Source: Casp-actino8 sp964563545
GTDB lineage: Bacteria; Actinomycetota; Acidimicrobiia; Acidimicrobiales; Ilumatobacteraceae
Direction of reading: 5' to 3'
Assembly: GCA_964563545.1 (NCBI GenBank)
Contig: CAZLXB010000002.1
Span: 62,001-126,000 of the forward strand
Length of the DNA: 64,000 nucleotides
Shown: positions 15,315-24,296 of the stretch, piece by piece
How positions within the stretch are numbered: position 1 is the first letter of the stretch
Layout of the letters: each line of letters starts with the position of its first letter
The notes under the pieces: model-generated
The model's database searches: none
Seen by the model: the letters and a program-made list of their open reading frames with translations, nothing else
What the model was told of the DNA's origin: nothing
Program-made: the position numbers and the translations under genes

Positions 15315-17590
15315 GTGCCATCTCCACCGTTGCCCCTCCCCGTCCGGGAACCCTCGGCACCGACGCGTCACGCCCCGATGGTGTGGCCAAGGTTCAAGGC
15401 GGATTCGCATTCAGCAGTGACATGTGGGCCGAGAACATGTTGTGGGGTGCGACCCTGCGCAGCCCGCATCCCTACGCCCGTATCGTCTCCATCGACACGA
15501 GCGCGGCGTGGAAGATCGCCGGAGTCGAGGCGATCGTCACCGCCGAGGATGTACCCGGTCAGCCCACGTACGGGCTCATCATGCAGGATCAGCCCGTGTT
15601 CGCGCGTGTCGGCGACACGGTCCGTTACACGGGTGAGCCGATCGCCGCTGTGGCCGCTGATCATCCCGAGACCTGCAAGCGAGCGCTGGCCGCCATACGA
15701 GTCGAATACGAGGTCCTCGAACCCGTGCTCGATCCCGAGTCCTGTATCGATGGCTCTGCACCGTCGATCCACCCCGAGGGCAACGTCCTTCGCCATCAGC
15801 GGATCCTTCGCGGCAATGTCGACATCGCCGGCGATGTCGTCGTGGAGGGCATCTACGAAGTCGGCATGCAGGACCAGGCTTTCCTCGGACTCGAAGCCGC
15901 CCTCGCGCTGCCCGATCCCGGCGGGACCGGAGTCGAGCTCTACATCGCGACCCAGTGGCTGCACGAGGATCGCAAACAGATCGCCGCGTGTCTCGGCCTT
16001 CCCGAGGACAAGGTTCGTCTCGTCCTCGGAGGAGTGGGCGGGGCTTTCGGAGCCCGCGAGGACATCAGTCTCCAAGTCCACACGTGCCTGCTCGCCCTAC
16101 GTACTTCCCGACCGGTGCGTATCGCTTACGGCCGCGAGGAGTCGTTCTACGGCCACGTCCACCGTCACCCGGCCAAGATCTGGATGCGTCATCATGCCGA
16201 TCGTGACGGCCGACTCGTGAAGGTCGAATCACGAATGGTCTTCGACGGAGGCGCCTACTGCAGCACGTCGCCCGCAGTCCTGATCAATGCGATCACCCAC
16301 ACGCAAGGCCCGTACAAGTGCGAGAACGCCATCGTCGAAGGTTGGGCTCTCAGAACGAACAATCCACCGTGTGGAGCCATGCGTGGTTTCGGTGTGGTTC
16401 AGGCATGTTTCGCTCACGAGAGCCAGATGGACAAACTTGCCGCAGCTTGCGGAGTCGACCCGGTCCGGATCCGCCTTCTGAATGCCATGCAGACCGGTGA
16501 TCGACTCATCACCGGACAGATCGTGGACAGCGTCGCCCCGGTTGCCCAATGCATACGCGAGACCGCAGCCATCCCCCTCCCGCCCGAGATGGTGGCTGAT
16601 CCGAACGTCCTCGATCTCCCGGGTGGCAGTGGCCGTACCGCCGATCGCCATCACATCAAGCGGGGCGTGGGCTGGGGCGTCAGCATCAAGAATCTGATGT
16701 ACAGCGAGGGCTTCGACGATTACTCCACGGCCCGCTGTCGTATCGACGACGGAGTAGTGACCATCAAATTCGCCACTGCCGAGGTCGGACAAGGCTTCGT
16801 GATGCTCGCCCAACAGATCGCCCGAACCGTGCTCGGCGTGGACGACGTCCTGCTCGACACCATCGATACCCAAGTGGGATCAGCCGGATCGTCATCGGCG
16901 AGCCGACAGACCTGGATGAGCGGTGGCGCGGTCGATGCCGCCTGCCGCGCGGCGCGCGACGAGTTGTTGCGTCTGGTGGCCGCCGAGAACGGCCTCGACT
17001 CTTCACGTCTTGCCATCGAAGGCACCGACATCGTCGAGGTTGGCGGTTCCTTTCGAGTACCGGTCGTCCACGCGGCAAAGGGACGGCGCATCGACGAAAC
17101 GCGGGAATACCACCACGAGCCGACCGAGGATCTCGACGAGAACGGTCAGGGCAACTGTCACGTCGCGTTCGCGTTCGTGGCGCATCGGGCCGTCGTCGAC
17201 GTCGACACCGAGCTCGGCCTCGTCAAGGTCGTGCAGGTGGCCACCGCACAGGACGTCGGCCGCGTTCTCAATCCGAAGAGTTGCGTCGGACAGGTGGAAG
17301 GCGGAATCGCCCAGGGACTCGGTCTGGCCGTGATGGAAGAGATCATCGTCAAGGACGGTCGGGTTCGAAACCCCAGTTTCACCGACTACTTGTTGCCGAC
17401 GTTCCTCGATGCCCCTCAGGTCGACGTCGTCTTCGTGGAGGAATTCGAACCCAAGTCGCCACTCGGCGCAAAGGGTGTCGGCGAACCACCGTGTATCTCG
17501 GTCACCCCGGCCATCGCCAACGCGATTCGTCAGGCGACGGGGCGTGAACTTCCACGTGTACCGGTTCGGCCTTCCGACATCTGCCTCTGA
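15311..17590 (+). CDS. xanthine-dehydrogenase-type molybdopterin subunit
   Basis: Catalytic large subunit of 759 residues of a three-subunit molybdenum hydroxylase. Motifs: VGGAFGAREDISLQ (molybdopterin contact), MRGFGVVQA, and near the C terminus the catalytic-glutamate block LGAKGVGEPP. QDQAFLGLEAALALP is close to xanthine dehydrogenases of purine degradation. The GTG at 15311 is inside the GTGA overlap with the Fe-S gene, preceded by GGAGG at 15301-15305. The protein is not a close copy of the fused hydroxylase earlier in the operon, so the two probably act on different substrates or successive steps. Confidence 0.92.
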   Translation: MSAISTVAPPRPGTLGTDASRPDGVAKVQGGFAFSSDMWAENMLWGATLRSPHPYARIVSIDTSAAWKIAGVEAIVTAEDVPGQPTYGLIMQDQPVFARVGDTVRYTGEPIAAVAADHPETCKRALAAIRVEYEVLEPVLDPESCIDGSAPSIHPEGNVLRHQRILRGNVDIAGDVVVEGIYEVGMQDQAFLGLEAALALPDPGGTGVELYIATQWLHEDRKQIAACLGLPEDKVRLVLGGVGGAFGAREDISLQVHTCLLALRTSRPVRIAYGREESFYGHVHRHPAKIWMRHHADRDGRLVKVESRMVFDGGAYCSTSPAVLINAITHTQGPYKCENAIVEGWALRTNNPPCGAMRGFGVVQACFAHESQMDKLAAACGVDPVRIRLLNAMQTGDRLITGQIVDSVAPVAQCIRETAAIPLPPEMVADPNVLDLPGGSGRTADRHHIKRGVGWGVSIKNLMYSEGFDDYSTARCRIDDGVVTIKFATAEVGQGFVMLAQQIARTVLGVDDVLLDTIDTQVGSAGSSSASRQTWMSGGAVDAACRAARDELLRLVAAENGLDSSRLAIEGTDIVEVGGSFRVPVVHAAKGRRIDETREYHHEPTEDLDENGQGNCHVAFAFVAHRAVVDVDTELGLVKVVQVATAQDVGRVLNPKSCVGQVEGGIAQGLGLAVMEEIIVKDGRVRNPSFTDYLLPTFLDAPQVDVVFVEEFEPKSPLGAKGVGEPPCISVTPAIANAIRQATGRELPRVPVRPSDICL

Positions 17591-17615
17591 ACCTAGACCC
17601 GCATCGACGACCGCA

Positions 17616-19160
17616 TCAGATCAGTCCGAGTCGCGCCATCAGATCCTCGGGGACTTCGATCCGCTTCAGTTCCTCTCGGAGGATCTCGGTCGCCTCGCGT
17701 TCCAGACCGGACGGGTTCTCGTGCGCGGCGAGATTCACATCTTGATCGGGATCCACCCGACGGTCGTACAGCAGATTCGTATCGACGAGGCCACCGTAGG
17801 CCCAGAACGGTAGGAGATCACCTTCGACGAAGGGTTGCCGAATCACCGGGACGTCCGAACCCGGCATGCGGTCCAACCAGGCTCGACCATCGGGAAGGGG
17901 CAGGCGAATGTCGGGGCGCGCGTGAATCGGCATGGTGCTCCAACGGTTCGACCACATCGACAGTGGGAAACCGGATCCCACCGACCCGCGCGTGTACGAG
18001 ACGTCCTCGGTGACGAGAAGAACTTCTCGACCCCAGTAACCCGATAGCACGGCCTCTCTCACCGGTTGATCGGAGTCGATCACGTCCACGAGTGATCGAC
18101 CGTGCGTGCGATGGCCGGGCTGGACTCCGAAGACGTCGCACAGCGTCGCGTGAATGTCGACCGTGGTGGTGAGTCGCTGAGTACGACGTGCTTTGGCGCC
18201 CGGCCAGCGGATCATCAACGGGATGTGGCCCAGCGGATCGTGGATCGGATGCGCCGGCTTGCCCCATACGCCGCGCTCCCCGAGGTAGTGACCGTGGTCG
18301 GTGCACACCACCACTGCGGTGCGTTCGGCATCCGGACTCTCGTCGACCGCACGCAGGACTTTCCCGAACCAGTGGTCGATCATCGAGAGTTTGGCTCCGT
18401 ACGCGGCCCGCAACGAGCGGGCTTCGGCTTCCGAGATGATTCCCTTGGCTACCGCATCGACGGCGTACGGCGGCCAGATGAGCCAGGGGTCGTCGGTGTA
18501 CCGACGGTATTTGGACGCCCAAGGTTCGGGCGTGTCGAACGGCTCGTGCGGATCGAATTCGTCGACGAGAAGAAATGACTTTTGGTGTCGTCCGGCATTG
18601 GCTCGAATCCAATCGGCAGCCGCCCGCATGGTCGCCGGTCCGGGGAATTCCGTTTCGTCCCGGAACCACGTGCGAGAGGTGTCGTAATGGAAGTGAGCGC
18701 GGGGATTGCGCTCGACGGGTAGGGCCGGACTCCCGCACCACGTTTCATCCTCGACCGTTCGCCAGGGATCGTTCTCGTGCCCGCGGGTGTACTCCCATGC
18801 GGTGAAATCCGTGTGATAGTTCTCGCCTCCGACCTCGAAGAGATGCGGGTGATCCGAGATCAGCATCGTGGTCACGCCGTTCCTCCGCAGGTCCCGGGTG
18901 ATCGCGTCCTCCCAGATCTCGATGGAACCCCACGGCCGCCACGGAAAATCGAGGGCCCCCACGAGAAGGTCGTGGCGAGCCGGCATGCACGGCAATGACC
19001 CGGCGTGATGACGGTCGAAAACGATCGCCTGGCGGGCAAAGGCGTCCAGAGACGGCGTCTCGAACTCACTCGAACCGTACGCCCCGAGGAGATGACGATT
19101 GAGGCTGTCGAGCAGGACGACCACGACGTGGTCCGGTTGCGATGCCGTGACCTCCCCCAC
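17616..19160 (-). CDS. sulfatase (type I, formylglycine)
   Basis: Alkaline-phosphatase-superfamily sulfatase hydrolysing a sulfate ester. The modification motif C-x-P-x-R appears as CMPAR (C58-R62), following HHAGSLP; C58 would be converted to formylglycine by a maturase not seen here. The metal region VVVLLDSLNRH has a single Asp where many have two. TDHGHYLGERGVWGKP provides later metal and active-site residues. No signal peptide is evident, so it is probably cytosolic. The GTG at 19160 is chosen because TAGCGT lies 7 bases upstream; an ATG at 19247 would run into the divergent amidohydrolase. 514 residues. Confidence 0.87.
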   Translation of the reverse strand: MGEVTASQPDHVVVVLLDSLNRHLLGAYGSSEFETPSLDAFARQAIVFDRHHAGSLPCMPARHDLLVGALDFPWRPWGSIEIWEDAITRDLRRNGVTTMLISDHPHLFEVGGENYHTDFTAWEYTRGHENDPWRTVEDETWCGSPALPVERNPRAHFHYDTSRTWFRDETEFPGPATMRAAADWIRANAGRHQKSFLLVDEFDPHEPFDTPEPWASKYRRYTDDPWLIWPPYAVDAVAKGIISEAEARSLRAAYGAKLSMIDHWFGKVLRAVDESPDAERTAVVVCTDHGHYLGERGVWGKPAHPIHDPLGHIPLMIRWPGAKARRTQRLTTTVDIHATLCDVFGVQPGHRTHGRSLVDVIDSDQPVREAVLSGYWGREVLLVTEDVSYTRGSVGSGFPLSMWSNRWSTMPIHARPDIRLPLPDGRAWLDRMPGSDVPVIRQPFVEGDLLPFWAYGGLVDTNLLYDRRVDPDQDVNLAAHENPSGLEREATEILREELKRIEVPEDLMARLGLI

Positions 19161-19167
19161 ATCCTCA

Positions 19168-19173
19168 ACGCTA
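19168..19173 (-). promoter_or_regulatory. -10 hexamer of sulfatase gene (leaderless)
   Basis: TAGCGT on the minus strand, 7 bases before the GTG at 19160. It supports that start over the upstream ATG. Confidence 0.4.
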
Positions 19174-19194
19174 GGCCTCCGACCATCCGGGGCG

Positions 19195-19200
19195 TACGAT
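19195..19200 (+). promoter_or_regulatory. -10 hexamer of amidohydrolase gene (leaderless)
   Basis: TACGAT, 6 bases before the ATG at 19207. Together with the minus-strand hexamer at 19168-19173 it forms a compact divergent promoter pair. Confidence 0.45.
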
Positions 19201-19206
19201 GCCCCT

Positions 19207-20391
19207 ATGAGCGGAGACCTCGGATTCCAGCCCTTCGATTGCGACAACCACTACTACGAGGCTCTCGACGCGTTCACCCGGCACTTGGATCCCAAGCTCG
19301 GTCCTCGTTGTGTGCAGTGGGCCGAGATCGACGGGCGCCGGTATCAGGTCGTGGGTGGACGGGTGAGCCGAGTGGTGACGAATCCGACCTTCGACCCGAT
19401 CGCGCCGGCCGGAGCGATGCACGACTATTTCCGAGGCAACCCGGAGGGGAAGAACCCGCTCGAGTTTCTGAGCAAACGTGAGCCGATCAGACCCGAGTAC
19501 CGCGACCGCGATGCGCGCCTGCGCACGATGGACTCCCAGGGCGTCGGACGCATCTGGCTCTTTCCGACCCTCGGAATGTTGTACGAGGAACTCTTGAAGC
19601 ACGATCCCGAAGCGGTTGCCATCACCTTTCAGGCGTTCAACCGGTGGCTACTCGAGGATTGGGGATTCGATTACCAGGGTCGCATCTTCGCCGGTCCGTA
19701 CATTTCGCTCGCCGACATCGATTGGGCCACACGTGAGGTCGAGTGGTGCATCGACAACGGCGCACGGACCATCGTGATGCGCCCAGCCGCCGTCCACACC
19801 TCGACCGGTGTCCGGAATCCCTTCGACACCTACTTCGATTCGTTCTGGTCGCGCGTCGATGAAGCGGGTGTCACGGTCGTGATCCACGCCGGCGACAGTG
19901 GGTACTCCAGTAACGGCTACGCCAACGATTCGTTCTCGGCTCAGTTCACCTCTGGTGGCTGGAAGCCGACGATCAAGAGCTTCGCCATCGAACGAGCAGC
20001 CCAGGACTTCATATTGACCTCGGTCTTCGAGAAGATCTTCGACCGTTTCCCGCGTCTGCGCATGGCGAGCGTCGAAAACGGCTCCGGCTTCTTGTCCGAT
20101 GCCGCTCAGAAACTCACGTCGACGGCCAAGAAGATGCCGGGCTACTTCGGTGAGGATCCCGTCGAGACCTTCCGGCGCCACTGGTGGATCAATCCGTTCT
20201 GGGAGGACGATGTGGACGAGGTCGTCGCGGTCATGGGAGCCGACCGGGTTCTCTTCGGATCCGATTGGCCGCACATCGAAGGCATGCCGTCTCCCCTCGA
20301 CTACCTACCCGAGCTCAAAGCGTTCGACGACGCTGACCGTCGACGCATCCTCCACGACAACGTCGAATACCTGAACACTCCGCTCGCCTGA
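19207..20391 (+). CDS. amidohydrolase family 2 (ACMSD-like)
   Basis: TIM-barrel metal-dependent hydrolase or decarboxylase of PF04909, 394 residues. FDCDNHYYE at the N terminus is the modified metal motif (D-x-D/H) of this branch; VVIHAGDSG and LFGSDWPHIEG supply later metal ligands. Relatives occur in aromatic and steroid-type catabolic clusters of actinobacteria. It is transcribed divergently from the sulfatase and ends 36 bp before the convergent carboxyltransferase gene. The reaction cannot be assigned. Confidence 0.85.
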   Translation: MSGDLGFQPFDCDNHYYEALDAFTRHLDPKLGPRCVQWAEIDGRRYQVVGGRVSRVVTNPTFDPIAPAGAMHDYFRGNPEGKNPLEFLSKREPIRPEYRDRDARLRTMDSQGVGRIWLFPTLGMLYEELLKHDPEAVAITFQAFNRWLLEDWGFDYQGRIFAGPYISLADIDWATREVEWCIDNGARTIVMRPAAVHTSTGVRNPFDTYFDSFWSRVDEAGVTVVIHAGDSGYSSNGYANDSFSAQFTSGGWKPTIKSFAIERAAQDFILTSVFEKIFDRFPRLRMASVENGSGFLSDAAQKLTSTAKKMPGYFGEDPVETFRRHWWINPFWEDDVDEVVAVMGADRVLFGSDWPHIEGMPSPLDYLPELKAFDDADRRRILHDNVEYLNTPLA

Positions 20392-20427
20392 CGTTCGCGT
20401 CGGCGGCCTGACCGCCTCGGCCCGGGC

Positions 20428-22242
20428 TCACCACGTGTCGATGTTCGGGCGCTTCTTTTGTGTGCGGGTGGGGCGGTTCCACGAGGACACGATTGCCGAG
20501 ATCCACGACCGCGTATCGATCGGATCGATCACGTCGTCGATCTCGAAGTGCGTCGCCACCGACAGGCCCTTGCCGTGCTCATACATCCGATCGACCATGG
20601 ACTGAAACGTCTCTTCGCGCTCGACCGGGTCGTTGATGGCTGCCAGTTCGGCGCGATATCCGAGGCGAACCGCACCCTCGAGGCCCATGCCTCCGAATTC
20701 ACCGGTCGGCCAGGCGACACAAGCCAGCGGCGCCTTGGTGGAACCGCCCATCATGGCCTGCGCGCCAAGACCGTACGCCTTACGAAGCACGATCGAGACC
20801 ATGGGCACCTCGATGTTCACACCGGTCACGAAAAGCCGACTGCAATGCCTCACGAGCGCAGTCTCCTCCACCTCCGGACCGACCATCATCCCCGGAGTGT
20901 CGACCAATGTGACGACCGGGAGGTCGAAAGCATCGCACAGCTGCATGAACCTCGCCGCCTTGTCGGCTCCGTCGCTGTCGATCGCCCCGGCCAGGTGGGC
21001 AGGATTGTTGGCCACCACGCCGACGGGTCGCCCCTCTACGCGCGCGAGCGCGGTGATCATTCCCACGCCGAAGTCGCGTCGTAACTCCAGAACCGAATCG
21101 GTATCGAACAAACCGTCGACGACCCGTCGCACGTCGTACGCCTTCTTGCGATTCTCGGGCACCATGTCACGCAGCGCGTCCTGAGGGGGTGAGGTCCAAC
21201 TGCTCAGCGGACCCTGGAAGTATGCGAGGTACTTCTGGGCCAGGCGGACGGAATCGGCATCGTCCCTCGCCACCAGATCGACGACGCCGTTTTTTCGTTG
21301 CACCTCCAGCGGGCCGACGTCATCGGCCGAAACGACACCGAGACCTCCTCCCTCGATCATCGCCGGACCGCCCATCCCGATGTTCGACCCTTCGAGAGCG
21401 ATCACGACGTCACAACAACCGAGAATCGCGGCGTTGCCGGCGAAGCAGTATCCACCCGTGATACCGACCAGGGGAACCAGACCCGACAGGCGGGCGAAAT
21501 CATGGAATGCCCAGCAATCGAGTCCGGAGACTCCCAATCCGTCGGTGTCGCCGGGTCGACCGCCTCCTCCTTCGGCGAAAAAGACGACCGGTAGCCGGAG
21601 GCGCTCGGCCACGTCGAACAGTCGGTCCTTCTTGCGATGGTTCTGCTGACCCTGCGTGCCGGCGAGCACGCTGTAGTCGTACGACATCGCCACCACCCGA
21701 TTTTCTCGGCCGTTGAAGATCGAACCGTTGACGGTGCCGATGCCCCCGACCAGTCCATCGGCTGGCGTGCGCTCGATGAGATCGTCCAACGATCGGCGAC
21801 GACGTTGGGCGGCCACGACCAACGGTCCGTACTCCACGAAGGAGCCCGGATCGACCAGATCGGCGACGTTCTCGCGCGCCGTACGCCGACCAGACGAGTG
21901 GCGCTTGGTCGTCGCCGCGTGGCGCGCGACATCCGAGTGAGCCTGGTGACGGCTCGCGACCTCCACCACGTCCCTTCGCTCGATCGGACCCGAGTTCTCA
22001 GGATCGGCGTCGGCGACCTCCGTTCGAATCATGTCCACAACGGCGAGGAGATCACCCTCGCGAACCGTGTCTCCCACCTTCACCGCGACCGACAGCACTT
22101 CGCAGGCGAACTCGACACCGACGTCGTGCTGCATCTTCATCGACTCGAGGATGACCACCGCAGCACCGGCGCGGCGCTGCTCGCCGACCGCGACCACATG
22201 CAGGACCGTCCCCTGCATCGGCGCCAACAGACGTCGCGACAT
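20428..22242 (-). CDS. acyl-CoA carboxylase: biotin carrier fused to carboxyltransferase
   Basis: Residues 1-70 are a biotinyl domain with ESMKMQ (biotinylated K36). After a ~50-residue linker come both halves of an acyl-CoA carboxyltransferase, showing GGGRPGDTDG, GGYCFAGNAA, VDTPGMMVGPE and GGSTKAPLA. The protein, 604 residues, should carboxylate an acyl-CoA such as acetyl-, propionyl- or a branched acyl-CoA. It needs a separate biotin carboxylase, which is not in this window. In most actinobacteria the carrier is fused to the carboxylase instead. The start ATG shares one base with the P450 stop (TGATG), so the two are coupled. Confidence 0.9.
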   Translation of the reverse strand: MSRRLLAPMQGTVLHVVAVGEQRRAGAAVVILESMKMQHDVGVEFACEVLSVAVKVGDTVREGDLLAVVDMIRTEVADADPENSGPIERRDVVEVASRHQAHSDVARHAATTKRHSSGRRTARENVADLVDPGSFVEYGPLVVAAQRRRRSLDDLIERTPADGLVGGIGTVNGSIFNGRENRVVAMSYDYSVLAGTQGQQNHRKKDRLFDVAERLRLPVVFFAEGGGGRPGDTDGLGVSGLDCWAFHDFARLSGLVPLVGITGGYCFAGNAAILGCCDVVIALEGSNIGMGGPAMIEGGGLGVVSADDVGPLEVQRKNGVVDLVARDDADSVRLAQKYLAYFQGPLSSWTSPPQDALRDMVPENRKKAYDVRRVVDGLFDTDSVLELRRDFGVGMITALARVEGRPVGVVANNPAHLAGAIDSDGADKAARFMQLCDAFDLPVVTLVDTPGMMVGPEVEETALVRHCSRLFVTGVNIEVPMVSIVLRKAYGLGAQAMMGGSTKAPLACVAWPTGEFGGMGLEGAVRLGYRAELAAINDPVEREETFQSMVDRMYEHGKGLSVATHFEIDDVIDPIDTRSWISAIVSSWNRPTRTQKKRPNIDTW

Positions 22243-23468
22243 CAGGCGCTCGGTTGGAACCGAACCCGGGCCTCACGCGGACCGCGCACCTGACCGCCCG
22301 CCCACGTGACCTTCTCGGGTTCGATCAATTCGAACTCGGGGATCCGCTCGAGGAAGACATCGATGGCCACCCGAAGTTCCATACGGGCGAGATTCGATCC
22401 CGCGCAACGGTGGATTCCCGCACCGAAAGCCACGTGGCGGTTGACCTGCCGGTCGATGATCACCCGATCGGCATCCTCGAACACTCGCGGGTCGCGGTTC
22501 GCGCCCGGGAAATTCATCAGAATTCGCTCACCGGCCTTCATCGGACAGCCGTTGTAGTCGACGTCATCGAGAAGCCGGCGGGCCATGGTGACCGGCGAAT
22601 AGGCGCGCAGGAACTCTTCGATCGCCGTAGGGAGGAGGTCGGGTTCGTTCACCAGACGACGCCGATCGTCGGCATGCGATGCGAGATGCCACAGGGACGA
22701 GCCGATCGACGACCACGTGGTATCGACACCGGCGATCAGCAAGAGGCTCGACATTCCGAGAATGACCGATTCCTCGATGGGTTTCCCTTCGATCTCGGTG
22801 TGGAGGAGCTCGGAGATCAGATCGTCGGCCGGGTGGAGTCGCCGATGGGCCACGGCCTCCTGGAAGAAGCCGATGACACCCATGATGCCGCGTCGCCGCC
22901 GCTCCTCGTCGTAGGCGAACTCGAGAACGTCCCGAACCCAGCCGGTGAAAGTGTCGCTCAAATCCTCGGGCACACCGAGTATGTGGGCGATGACGCGAAC
23001 GGGAATCTGCTGGGCGTAGTCGCCGGCCACGTCGCATTCGCCGACATCGATGAACGAGTCGATCAGGCGATGGCAGAGCGCCCTGGTCATCGGCTCGTAG
23101 GAGGCCGACTTCTGAGGACTCATCCAGGGCAGGATCAATCGACGGGTCCAGGTGTGCAAAGGCGGGTCGGAACTGATCGGCGGAACACCGTACGGCAAGA
23201 GGACCGGTCCGGCCTGACCATCGACGGCTGCCGGAGGCGGCATCACCGCAATTCCGCCACCGGACGGGAACGTCTCGATGTCGCGGGCGATGTTCGTGAC
23301 GTCCTCGTAGGTCGTCGGCAACCACGAACCGCCCCAGCGGTCGGAGTGGGCCATCGGGCAGCGTTGACGCAGGTCGCTCCAGATCGGATACGGGTTTCGC
23401 ACGTAGTCGGGGTCGAAGATGTCGTAATCAGTGGCCCAGTCGGCCACGGGCTTCTGCTCGGGCATCAC
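22242..23468 (-). CDS. cytochrome P450
   Basis: Soluble bacterial class I P450 of 408 residues, a monooxygenase needing ferredoxin and reductase from elsewhere. Heme ligand C355 lies in FGAGIHRCAGSN; the I-helix oxygen site is AGVDTTW, and the K-helix pair lies in EEFLRAYSP. It sits in a minus-strand operon with hydrolases, an SDR, a luciferase-like enzyme and a carboxyltransferase, consistent with hydroxylation of a hydrophobic carbon source. Its start overlaps the upstream hydrolase stop by four bases. Confidence 0.95.
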   Translation of the reverse strand: MMPEQKPVADWATDYDIFDPDYVRNPYPIWSDLRQRCPMAHSDRWGGSWLPTTYEDVTNIARDIETFPSGGGIAVMPPPAAVDGQAGPVLLPYGVPPISSDPPLHTWTRRLILPWMSPQKSASYEPMTRALCHRLIDSFIDVGECDVAGDYAQQIPVRVIAHILGVPEDLSDTFTGWVRDVLEFAYDEERRRRGIMGVIGFFQEAVAHRRLHPADDLISELLHTEIEGKPIEESVILGMSSLLLIAGVDTTWSSIGSSLWHLASHADDRRRLVNEPDLLPTAIEEFLRAYSPVTMARRLLDDVDYNGCPMKAGERILMNFPGANRDPRVFEDADRVIIDRQVNRHVAFGAGIHRCAGSNLARMELRVAIDVFLERIPEFELIEPEKVTWAGGQVRGPREARVRFQPSA

Positions 23469-24295
23469 AATCCTCCGGAATCCGACTGTAGGGCGAATTC
23501 CTCGAGCGAATCAGCGAACTGGGACCAAAGTCCCCGCGGATGATCGTGCCCCATGCCGTCGATCGCCAGGAATCGCGCCCCCGGCACGACCTCGGCCGTC
23601 CGGCGACCACCCGAGATGTCGATCAGCGTGTCGGCGGTGCCATGGACGACCATGAAAGGGACGCGAACCGACCGCAACCTCTCCGATCGACTTCTATCGC
23701 GCCGTGCCGCCTGATATTGACGCGCGGTGCCCTCCGGTCGACACGCCCGATCGAACGCCCGACCGGCGATTTCTCGTTGGATGTCCCACTCGACGAGACC
23801 CGGACTCCCCCAGACCCGCTGACCCGCCAGATGAGCTTCGATGGCCTCGTCACGATTCCGCGAACCGGGGGTGAGAAGCAGCTGTTTTGCTTCTTCCGTC
23901 GGCTGCCCTACGTCGCGATCGCCGGTGGTCGACATCACCGATGTCACCGACGCGACACGATCAGGATGCTCGATCGCCATCGTTTGCACGATCATTCCAC
24001 CGAGCGAGGTCCCCCAAACGTGGGCTCGTTCGACTCCGAGGAAATCGAGAATCGCCATGCCGTCGGCGGCCATGTCGGATAAGCCGTAGCCCACGGGACC
24101 ATCGTCGGACAATCCGACGTCTCGATTGTCGTAGCGCACGACTCGCAGGCCACGCGCTGCGAACTCGAAGCACATCTCGTCGCGGAAGGTGATCGACTGT
24201 GCCCCCAGACCGTTGACGAGAAGCAACGTCGGATGCGTCGGATCACCGAAGACCTCGAAGTACAACGACACTGCGCCGTTGGAGCAGTACGGCAT
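23465..24295 (-). CDS. alpha/beta hydrolase
   Basis: Esterase-like or lactonase-like enzyme of 276 residues. The nucleophile elbow is GTSLGG (Ser in WGTSLGGMIVQ); the oxyanion region is LLVNGLGAQ and the acid and His are in VHGTADTLIDI and GMGHDHP. The TIM-free fold, length and YDNRDVGLSD block match the common alpha/beta-hydrolase group of catabolic clusters. It lies one base after the luciferase-like gene and overlaps P450 by four bases. Confidence 0.9.
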   Translation of the reverse strand: MPYCSNGAVSLYFEVFGDPTHPTLLLVNGLGAQSITFRDEMCFEFAARGLRVVRYDNRDVGLSDDGPVGYGLSDMAADGMAILDFLGVERAHVWGTSLGGMIVQTMAIEHPDRVASVTSVMSTTGDRDVGQPTEEAKQLLLTPGSRNRDEAIEAHLAGQRVWGSPGLVEWDIQREIAGRAFDRACRPEGTARQYQAARRDRSRSERLRSVRVPFMVVHGTADTLIDISGGRRTAEVVPGARFLAIDGMGHDHPRGLWSQFADSLEEFALQSDSGGL

Positions 24296-24296
24296 C

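Noticed and set aside
20402..20416. GGCGG-CCTGA-CCGCC stem between the amidohydrolase and the carboxyltransferase gene as terminator
   Set aside because: Only five base pairs and no T-run on either strand; not above what GC-rich DNA gives by chance.
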